From assembly GCF_018614775.1 (NCBI RefSeq), contig NZ_JAGGOF010000052.1:1-64000 (forward strand): a stretch of 64,000 bases of DNA, given 5' to 3'. Positions 57,936 to 64,000 of the stretch are shown here, piece after piece. The first letter of the stretch is position 1. Every line of letters begins with the position of its first letter. The notes under the pieces are model-generated. The model was not told the DNA's origin. It made no database searches and saw nothing but the letters and a program-made list of their open reading frames with translations. Made by a program: the position numbers and the translations under genes. This DNA comes from Pseudomonas fluorescens. GTDB taxonomy: Bacteria > Pseudomonadota > Gammaproteobacteria > Pseudomonadales > Pseudomonadaceae.

Positions 57936-58454
57936 TCAACCCAACAACTTCTCCAACTGTGCCGTGGTATCCACCGCCCCCATGGTTTTGGCCGCATCCA
58001 GCGCCGAAACGCCGTTGGCATCCTTGGCTTTCGGGTCGGCGCCCTTGCTGATCAGGTAATCGACGATTTCCACCCGGTTGAACATCGCCGCCATCATCAG
58101 CGCGGTGCGGCCGTCGAAGGAAGAACCCTCCACCTGTGCGCCACCGTCCACCAGCGCCGAGACCACCGCCAGGTCACCCTTGAACGCCGCACCGGCAATC
58201 GGGCTCTGGCCATTGTCGTTACGCACCTCCGGGTCGGCTTTGTGTTCCAGCAGCACCTTCACCGTTTCCACATGCCCGTGGTAGGCGGCCAGCATCAGCA
58301 AGGTGTCGCCCTTGTGATTGCGCAGGTTGGGCGGCAGGCCCTTGCTCAGCAACGCGGCCATCATGGCGGCGTCGCCCTGGCGGGCAACGTTGAATACCTG
58401 CTCGGCAAACTCCGCTGCCTCTTCCGGGGTCATCTGGCGGCTTGTATCGGACAT
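57936..58454 (-). CDS. Ankyrin repeat protein
   Basis: The 172-residue protein contains four ankyrin repeats (about residues 42-165): NHKGDTLLMLAAYHGHVETVKVLLEHKADPEVRNDNGQSPIAGAAFKGDLAVVSALVDGGAQVEGSSFDGRTALMMAAMFNRVEIVDYLISKGADPKAKDANGVSALDAA. It has no signal peptide, so it is cytoplasmic. GGAG lies 6 nt before the ATG at 58454. It follows the acyl-CoA synthetase gene on the same strand by 94 bp. Partner unknown. Confidence 0.9.
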   Translation of the reverse strand: MSDTSRQMTPEEAAEFAEQVFNVARQGDAAMMAALLSKGLPPNLRNHKGDTLLMLAAYHGHVETVKVLLEHKADPEVRNDNGQSPIAGAAFKGDLAVVSALVDGGAQVEGSSFDGRTALMMAAMFNRVEIVDYLISKGADPKAKDANGVSALDAAKTMGAVDTTAQLEKLLG

Positions 58455-58548
58455 GTGAAACTCCATCTGGGCATTCGCAAAGCGGCTAGTTTCCCGGCGG
58501 ACCTCGACCCTGTCATCCCTTTTTTCTCTGTACCGGTTATAGCCAGAA

Positions 58549-60375
58549 TCAATAGCGCAACTGCCCACCCTGGATCTGCGTCACCAATTGCCGATCCACC
58601 CTTACGTACGTCGTGGCGCCGGGCAGCCAGGCATACACCGGCTCGTCGCCGGTGACGCAGGGATCGAAGGCTTCGGCCTTGAGGCGAGTCTTCTGATACT
58701 TGAAGGTGCCGGTGGTGTCCATTTTGACTTTGATGCGCAGGAACAATGGCACCGCATAAGCCGGCAGTTTGCCTTGGAGGAACTGCAACAGCTCGCTGAA
58801 ATCCAGGACCGCCAGGGATTCGGACGGCGTGATCGCCGCCATGCCGGCGCGACCATTGGTGCCTTGGATCTCCACGCCATAGGCCACCGCCTCGGCTACC
58901 TGCGGATGTTGCAGCAACGCGTTTTCCACCTCGGTGGTGGAGACGTTTTCGCCTTTCCAGCGATAAGTGTCGCCGAGACGATCGACAAACTGCCCATGGC
59001 CAAAGCCGATGTTGCGCAACAGGTCCCCGGTGTTGAAGTAACGATCGCCGGGCACAAACACATCCCGATAGATGGTTTTCTCGGTCTTGGCCGGGTCGGT
59101 GTAACCGTCCAATGGCGCCTTGTCATCGATCCGTGCCAGCAACAGGCCCGGTTGTCCCTTGGGGACTTTCTGCATGCGCCCTTGCAGGTTACGCAGGGGT
59201 GCGCCGCTCTCCTGGTCGTACTGCACCAGTTCCCAGCCCATCAGGGAAAAACCGATGGTGTTGTCAAAATTCAAGACGTTGGTGAAACCGATATTGCCGT
59301 CACTGGCGGCGTACAACTCACAGATATGTTCCACGCCGAAGCGCGACTTGAAGGTTGACCAAGCCCCCGGTCGCAGACCATTGCCAACCATTTTCTTCAC
59401 GCCGTGCTGCCGATCCTGGCTGTCGGCCGGCTGGTCGATCAGGTAGCGGCACAGCTCACCGACATAGCCCAGCGTGGTCGCCCGATAACGCCGCACGTCG
59501 GTCCAGAACTGGCTGGCGCTGAACCTGCGCCGGATCGCAAAGCCCGAGGCGCCGCAGATCGCCGCGCCCCAGCACACGCACAGGCCCGTAGCGTGGTACA
59601 GCGGCAACGTGCAATACATGACATCGTCGGGCTGCATGTCCAGGGCGATCAGGCCGAAGCTGGTGGCCGTGCGCATCCAGCGTCCATGACGAAAGACCCC
59701 GGCCTTCGGCAGCCCCGTGGTGCCCGAGGTGTAGAGATAGAAGCAAGGGTCGTCGAAGAACACCTGTCGGCTGCACGCCGGGTTCTCGCCCGGGGCGTCA
59801 GCGCTGCTGCCCATCAAGTCGAGAAAACCGACTGGAACGCCAACGTCGTCCTGATCCGCCACCCACCAGGTTCGGGCAACCGGCAACGTGACTCGGCCGC
59901 GCACATCGTTGAAGGCCGCCACACGCTCATCGCCGACCACCACGGCGACAGGCGTGACCAGCGCCAGGCTGTGAACCAGTGCGTCCCCCGTCTGCGCAGT
60001 GTTGAGCATGGCGCTGACCGCGCCGACCTTCGCCACCGCCAACACCGTGATCAACAGCTGCGGCCGGTTCTCGATGAGGACTGCCACACAATCGCCCTTG
60101 CCGATGCCCTGCGCCAACAGGTAATGGGCGATGCGATTGGCCTGTTCGTTGACCTGTGCATAACTCAACACGGTCTCCCCGCACAACAGCGCCGGCCCGT
60201 GGGGATTGCGTTGGGTGGCCTGTTCGAAACACCAACCCAGGCCGCAGGGTTGGGTCGGGTCCTGGACGTTGGCAAGCTTCATGCCCCTGACGATCCGGGG
60301 CACGGCCCTGGCAATGACTGGCAACTTGCGCAACATCATGGCCCAGGTAATAGCGTCGCCGGGGGTCCGACTCAT
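58549..60375 (-). CDS. Long-chain acyl-CoA synthetase (FATP/FadD6-like)
   Basis: The 608-residue adenylate-forming enzyme has the AMP-binding motif YLYTSGTTGLPKAGVF, the segment YAASDGNIGFTNVL, the FNTGDLLRNIGFGHGQFVDRLGDTYRWKGENVST core and a C-terminal Lys in FKYQKTRLKAEAF. This pattern is nearer to very-long-chain/FATP acyl-CoA synthetases than to FadD. It activates fatty acids to acyl-CoA. The ATG at 60375 follows GGAAG. The 360-bp region upstream holds a direct repeat that may be an operator. Confidence 0.9.
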   Translation of the reverse strand: MSRTPGDAITWAMMLRKLPVIARAVPRIVRGMKLANVQDPTQPCGLGWCFEQATQRNPHGPALLCGETVLSYAQVNEQANRIAHYLLAQGIGKGDCVAVLIENRPQLLITVLAVAKVGAVSAMLNTAQTGDALVHSLALVTPVAVVVGDERVAAFNDVRGRVTLPVARTWWVADQDDVGVPVGFLDLMGSSADAPGENPACSRQVFFDDPCFYLYTSGTTGLPKAGVFRHGRWMRTATSFGLIALDMQPDDVMYCTLPLYHATGLCVCWGAAICGASGFAIRRRFSASQFWTDVRRYRATTLGYVGELCRYLIDQPADSQDRQHGVKKMVGNGLRPGAWSTFKSRFGVEHICELYAASDGNIGFTNVLNFDNTIGFSLMGWELVQYDQESGAPLRNLQGRMQKVPKGQPGLLLARIDDKAPLDGYTDPAKTEKTIYRDVFVPGDRYFNTGDLLRNIGFGHGQFVDRLGDTYRWKGENVSTTEVENALLQHPQVAEAVAYGVEIQGTNGRAGMAAITPSESLAVLDFSELLQFLQGKLPAYAVPLFLRIKVKMDTTGTFKYQKTRLKAEAFDPCVTGDEPVYAWLPGATTYVRVDRQLVTQIQGGQLRY

Positions 60376-60572
60376 AGTGTTCTTCCCTGTCCGACCGCAT
60401 GGGCCTGTTTTTTTGTGAGCGGGATGAAGCTTGATTGCGCTCGAAAGTACGCCAGCAGTTCCGGCACTGTACACGCGGATTTTGCAATGTTTTGTATCTG
60501 CAAACGGGCGCAGGCGAAGCGGGAACGCCGTAAAGGCAATTGGTTCCAAAAAAGATGGCCGGCCCCCGCAAA

Positions 60573-60611
60573 ATGCAGGATGCACGATGGCCGTTCATGC
60601 AAGATGCACGA
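60573..60611. promoter_or_regulatory. Direct-repeat operator candidate between acyl-CoA synthetase and DUF3509 genes
   Basis: ATGCAGGATGCACGA (60573-60587) and ATGCAAGATGCACGA (60597-60611) differ at one base and are 24 bp apart. ATGCA thus occurs four times. Apart from this and the start regions of the two genes, I see nothing further in the 360-bp gap (60376-60735). Confidence 0.5.
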
Positions 60612-60735
60612 AATCAAAATTACCGGCCGTCCATAACTTGTTGTTTTAAAAGGATTTTAAAAAATACTGAACGCTGGCACAGACGCTGCAACACCCCCTC
60701 CACGGTTTGCCAACAAGACCATGGAGCAATCAAAT

Positions 60736-61014
60736 ATGAACATGATTCAAGAGAAGTTTGCGTCGCTGTTTTCCAACTACGAAGTGACCACAAAAGCCCG
60801 CCCGGATGGCGGCATCCTGCTGACCTTGCGCAACAGCGAAGGCAAACTGTTCAAACGCACAATTTCCTACGCCCAGTTGCACGCCGGGGACCAACTGTCC
60901 TGGGCCATCAGCGCCATCCGCCGCGACCTGGCCGAACAAGCCAGCGAGTTGCCGCAGATTGCCATGTTGCAGAGCCAGCATCGTTTCGCACTGCCGACCT
61001 ATCACAGCGCCTGA
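60736..61014 (+). CDS. DUF3509 protein
   Basis: The 92-residue protein (MNMIQEKFASLFSNYEVTTKARPDGGILLTLRNSEGKLFKRTISYAQLHAGDQLSWAISAIRRDLAEQ) matches DUF3509, a small family known mainly from Pseudomonas, of unknown role. ATG 60736 is preferred over 60721 because GGAG lies 9 nt before it and no site precedes 60721. It is divergent from the acyl-CoA synthetase. Confidence 0.88.
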   Translation: MNMIQEKFASLFSNYEVTTKARPDGGILLTLRNSEGKLFKRTISYAQLHAGDQLSWAISAIRRDLAEQASELPQIAMLQSQHRFALPTYHSA

Positions 61015-61022
61015 TCCTCCTG

Positions 61023-61112
61023 TGTGGGAGCGGGCTTGCTCGCGAAGGCGGGGTATCAGTCAGCTTATTCATCGACTGACACTCTGCTATCGCGAGCAGG
61101 CTCGCTCTCACA
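61023..61112. repeat. Inverted REP pair
   Basis: TGGGAGCGGGCTTGCTCGCG and a copy with one change (CTCGCTCTCACA) face each other. They are the first of three REP groups that fill the 342-bp gap before mtnD. Confidence 0.9.
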
Positions 61113-61158
61113 TTTCGGATTGCTGGCGCCCCAGAACCCGAACCCAACGCCAACCTCT

Positions 61159-61248
61159 GTGGGAGCGAGCCTGCTCGCGATAGCGGTGGGTCAGTCTACA
61201 TTTATGCTGATCGTGCCGACGCTATCGCGAGCAAGCTCGCTCCCACAA
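61159..61248. repeat. Inverted REP pair
   Basis: TGTGGGAGCGAGCCTGCTCG and its inverse form the second of three REP groups in the DUF3509-mtnD gap. Confidence 0.92.
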
Positions 61249-61289
61249 TGGATCGAGCACAGCCGGGAGAGCCAGGTCGGCTGTCAGGC

Positions 61290-61319
61290 CGCCTCGCGAG
61301 CAAGCTTTGCTCCCACAGG
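61290..61319. repeat. Single REP
   Basis: CTCGCGAGCAAGCTTTGCTC is a half pair next to the 3' end of mtnD. Confidence 0.8.
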
Positions 61320-61356
61320 CCAGTGCCCTCACTCTGTCCTCCGATCAGTCCACCAC

Positions 61357-61902
61357 TCAGTCTTCCATACGCGGGAACCGGCTCGCTATATCGTCCCCAG
61401 TGAACCGCACAACCGAACCTTGCGCAGCGTCACCCAACCGAATCGCAACGAAATGCGGCTGCTCCCCGATATCAAACCAGCGCCGCACGCCAGCCGGCAA
61501 GATAATCAGATCCCCCCTCTCACACAGCACCGCATAAACGTAATCGTCGACGTGCAGAGCGAACAACCCACGACCGGAAACGAAAAGTCGTACTTCCTCT
61601 TCGTCATGGCTGTGCTCATCAAGAAGCCGGGCATACAAGTTGGCTTCATCCGGATGATCACGGGTCACACGGATGACATCCACCGCTGCATAACCACGCT
61701 CGGTCATCAACGCGTCGATCGGGGCACTGTAGGCCGCGACGATTTCTTCATGGCTGGCAGCAGGCTGGATTTTCACCGCAGGCTGCCAGCGGTCGAAGCG
61801 AATGCCTTGCTCGGCCAGCGTCGCGGCAATGTCCTCAAAGTGAGTCAGCACCTTGTTCGGGATATCAGGGCTTGAAACGTGATAGACGGACAGGCTGCTC
61901 AT
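61357..61902 (-). CDS. mtnD: Acireductone dioxygenase
   Basis: It cleaves acireductone in the methionine salvage pathway (Fe form makes the methionine precursor; Ni form makes CO and a carboxylate). The 181-residue cupin has the metal-binding LDEHSHDEEEVRLFVSGRGLFAL. CTGGAG lies 8 nt before the ATG. The usual neighbours mtnB and mtnC are absent: the MFS gene is upstream and REPs are downstream. Its ATG overlaps the stop of a 13-codon mini frame. Confidence 0.95.
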   Translation of the reverse strand: MSSLSVYHVSSPDIPNKVLTHFEDIAATLAEQGIRFDRWQPAVKIQPAASHEEIVAAYSAPIDALMTERGYAAVDVIRVTRDHPDEANLYARLLDEHSHDEEEVRLFVSGRGLFALHVDDYVYAVLCERGDLIILPAGVRRWFDIGEQPHFVAIRLGDAAQGSVVRFTGDDIASRFPRMED

Positions 61903-61940
61903 GACAAAGACTCCAGGAAAATAACGGTTGGAAGGCTCAT
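61899..61940 (-). other. 13-codon mini reading frame between MFS and mtnD genes
   Basis: It encodes MSLPTVIFLESLS. Its ATG overlaps the MFS stop by ATGA and its stop overlaps the mtnD ATG in the same way. It could be a relic of a deleted gene such as mtnB, or simply a translational relay. Confidence 0.35.
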
Positions 61941-63082
61941 GGCCGGTCCTCTTGCATACGTGTCGCTATGATAACGGCAGCGGCGAACGCGGCGAGGCTG
62001 GCAAGGCTGAACGTCCAACCGGCACCGAGGGCGTTCCAGCTGTAGCCGGAATACAACGCGCCCAAGGCCCCGCCGGTGCCGGCTAGCGCCGCGTAAAGCG
62101 CCTGGCCTTGGCCTTGCTGGCGCGGGCCGAAGCTGCGTTGCACGAAATGGATGGCGGCGGCGTGGAAACTGCCGAACGTTGCCGCGTGCAACACCTGGGC
62201 AAACAGCAGCACCCCGAGAAACTCTGCCAGCGAGCCCAGCAACAGCCAGCGCAGCGCCGCCAGGAGGAAACTCACCAGCAGCACACGGCGCACGGAAAAC
62301 CGCGCCAGGATCCGGCTCATCAGCAGGAAGATCAGCACTTCCGCCACCACCCCGACGGCCCAGAGCAGGCCGATCAATCCGCGACTGTAGCCCAGCCGCT
62401 CCAGGTGCAAGGTCAGAAAGGTGTAATACGGCCCATGGCTCACCTGCATCAGGCCCACGCAGGTGTAGAACGCCAGCACGCCGGGGTTGCGCAGTTGGCG
62501 CACAAAGCCCTCCCCCGCCACTCGCGGTCCCTGCACCGGCTGAGCGTTGGGTACCCAGAAGCTGGCGAGCACGATGCCGGCCATGATCAGCACCAGCGCC
62601 ATCGGGTAGATGTCCAGGCTCAGCCACTCGAACAGACGACCCAGCAGCACCACGGTGATGATGAAACCGATGGAGCCCCACAGGCGGACCTGGCTGTAGC
62701 GCGAGGACTGGCCGCCCAGGTGCGCCAGGGTGATGACTTCGAATTGCGGCAAGACCGCGTGCCAGAAGAACGCATGCAGCGCCATGACCATCGCCAGCCA
62801 GGCGTAGCTTTTATCGATGAAGATCAGTGAAAAGGCCAACAGCGTGCAAACCGCGCCAAACCGCACGATCGCCAGGCGTCGACCGGTGTAATCCCCCAGC
62901 CAACCCCAGATATTCGGCGCCACGCAGCGCATCAGCATGGGGATTGCCACCAGTTCGCCGATGCGCGCGGCGTTAAAGCCCAGGTGATCGAAATACAGCG
63001 CCAGGAACGGCGCCGTTGAACCGAGCAGCGCGAAATAGAACAGGTAGAAACCCGAGAGCCGCCAGTACGGCAATGCCGCCAC
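61937..63082 (-). CDS. MFS transporter (MFS_1-like, PucC/HsrA-unrelated branch)
   Basis: The 381-residue protein has about 12 helices and starts with PYWRLSGFYLFYFALLGSTAPFLALYFDHLGFNAARIGELVAIPMLMRCVAPNIWGWLGDYTGRRLAIVR, the pattern of the PF12832 group that includes a phenylpropionate permease. GTG 63082 is used as the start. It follows aroC by 34 bp on the same strand. In P. aeruginosa the corresponding gene lies between aroC and mtnB (from memory). Substrate unknown. Confidence 0.85.
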   Translation of the reverse strand: MAALPYWRLSGFYLFYFALLGSTAPFLALYFDHLGFNAARIGELVAIPMLMRCVAPNIWGWLGDYTGRRLAIVRFGAVCTLLAFSLIFIDKSYAWLAMVMALHAFFWHAVLPQFEVITLAHLGGQSSRYSQVRLWGSIGFIITVVLLGRLFEWLSLDIYPMALVLIMAGIVLASFWVPNAQPVQGPRVAGEGFVRQLRNPGVLAFYTCVGLMQVSHGPYYTFLTLHLERLGYSRGLIGLLWAVGVVAEVLIFLLMSRILARFSVRRVLLVSFLLAALRWLLLGSLAEFLGVLLFAQVLHAATFGSFHAAAIHFVQRSFGPRQQGQGQALYAALAGTGGALGALYSGYSWNALGAGWTFSLASLAAFAAAVIIATRMQEDRP

Positions 63083-63116
63083 GGTCGTCAGGCCACGGCG
63101 GCCGGCAGGTCAGCCA

Positions 63117-64000
63117 TCAGAGCTGACCCAACACCGGGGTGCCGACGCGCACGTCGGCGTTCTGGCCGCGATGGCGCAGCAGATGGTCCATCAGCACGAT
63201 TGCCATCATCGCCTCGGCGATCGGCGTGGCACGGATTCCAACGCACGGATCATGCCGGCCCTTGGTGATGACCTCCACCGGGTTGCCATGGACGTCGATG
63301 GAGCGGCCCGGCGTGGTGATGCTGGAGGTGGGTTTCAACGCCAGGTGCGCGACGATCGGCTGCCCCGAGGAAATGCCGCCCAGAATGCCGCCGGCATTGT
63401 TGCTCAGGAACCCTTGTGGGGTCAGTTCGTCACGGTGCTCGGTGCCACGCTGGGCGACGCAGGCGAAACCGGCGCCGATTTCCACGCCCTTCACCGCATT
63501 GATGCTCATCAGCGCGTGCGCCAGTTCGGCATCAAGACGGTCGAAGATCGGCTCGCCGAGGCCCGGCATCACCCCTTCGGCCACTACGGTAATCTTCGCG
63601 CCGACCGAATCCTGGTCCCGGCGCAACTGGTCCATGTAGGCTTCCAGCTCCGGCACTTTGTCCGGGTCGGGGCAGAAGAAGGCGTTCTGTTCCACCGAAT
63701 CCCAGGTCTTGAACGGGATTTCGATAGGGCCCAACTGGCTCATGTAGCCACGAATGTTGATGCCCTGGCTCGCCAGGTATTTCTTCGCGATCGCGCCGGC
63801 CGCCACGCGCATGGCGGTTTCCCGGGCCGAACTGCGACCGCCGCCGCGATAGTCGCGCTCACCGTACTTGTGGTGGTAGGTGTAGTCGGCGTGGGCCGGG
63901 CGGAACAGGTCCTTGATGGCCGAGTAGTCCTTGGACTTCTGGTCGGTGTTGCGGATCAGCAGGCCGATGGCGCAGCCGGTGGTGCGCCCTTCGAACACGC
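63117..64000 (-). CDS. aroC: Chorismate synthase, partial (N-terminus beyond window)
   Basis: It makes chorismate from EPSP with reduced FMN. The visible part has [74 protein letters not shown] and [24 protein letters not shown]. Relative to E. coli AroC, about 70 N-terminal residues lie past position 64000. The C-terminus is complete and shows no break. Confidence 0.97.
   Translation of the reverse strand, partial: VFEGRTTGCAIGLLIRNTDQKSKDYSAIKDLFRPAHADYTYHHKYGERDYRGGGRSSARETAMRVAAGAIAKKYLASQGINIRGYMSQLGPIEIPFKTWDSVEQNAFFCPDPDKVPELEAYMDQLRRDQDSVGAKITVVAEGVMPGLGEPIFDRLDAELAHALMSINAVKGVEIGAGFACVAQRGTEHRDELTPQGFLSNNAGGILGGISSGQPIVAHLALKPTSSITTPGRSIDVHGNPVEVITKGRHDPCVGIRATPIAEAMMAIVLMDHLLRHRGQNADVRVGTPVLGQL

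Overview
The window is a chromosomal segment of a Pseudomonas, most likely of the P. fluorescens group. The evidence is high-GC coding, dense REP palindromes of the pseudomonad type (core GGGAGCGAGCCTGCTCGCGAT), a DUF3509 gene (a family known mainly from Pseudomonas), and gene order that matches several P. aeruginosa blocks recalled from memory. I see no prophage, CRISPR array, rRNA or tRNA, and no sign of a large recently acquired island.

Layout. (1) 1-7046, mostly minus strand: pyrF, an AI-2E-family permease, a DUF4892 protein, a coupled cluster of two alpha/beta hydrolases and a hotdog thioesterase, sixA with a DUF4389 membrane protein, and gpsA. (2) 7246-14250, plus strand: a tightly packed TonB receptor / ABC-type binding protein / hybrid histidine kinase cassette, followed by fabA-fabB (unsaturated fatty acid synthesis) and a terminator. 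(3) 14392-23594: DUF3859, an amidohydrolase, pirin, dienelactone hydrolase, htpG with a sigma-32-like promoter, two coupled thioesterases, a small lipoprotein, DUF599 and brnQ. (4) 23911-36940: the TCA cluster sdhCDAB-sucAB-lpd-sucCD (minus) divergent from gltA (plus), with clear sigma-70 promoters in the 331-bp space between them. (5) 37181-44550: yjcH-actP (acetate uptake), an orphan glycine-betaine-binding protein (betX-like), a coupled hydrolase-MlaA pair, DUF808 and a TetR regulator. (6) 44678-52556: a REP-associated tyrosine transposase among REPs, then the glyoxylate/glycerate pathway (GlcG-like, gcl, hyi, glxR, glycerate 2-kinase) running into pyruvate kinase. Two perfect TTGTATACAA palindromes lie in the divergent control region. 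(7) 52684-64000: urea transporter, potassium channel with a zinc ribbon, sulfate-binding protein, MFS exporter, small membrane, hypothetical and ankyrin genes, an acyl-CoA synthetase, DUF3509, mtnD, another MFS gene and the truncated end of aroC.

The genes work together most clearly in three places. The TCA cluster and gltA cover 2-oxoglutarate to fumarate plus citrate entry. ActP feeds acetate into that cycle. The gcl-hyi-glxR-glycerate kinase-pyk line converts glyoxylate through tartronate semialdehyde and glycerate to 2-phosphoglycerate, with pyruvate kinase further down the glycolytic path.

The best candidate for an incompletely described system is the receptor / binding protein / hybrid-kinase cassette at 7246-12200, which looks like an envelope-spanning ligand-sensing unit lacking its own ABC permease, Hpt protein and response regulator. 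Other points to follow are the REP pairs between nearly all glyoxylate genes, the apparent loss of mtnB and mtnC beside mtnD with a 13-codon relic, an MlaA without lipobox coupled to a secreted hydrolase, and an unassigned direct-repeat operator upstream of the acyl-CoA synthetase.
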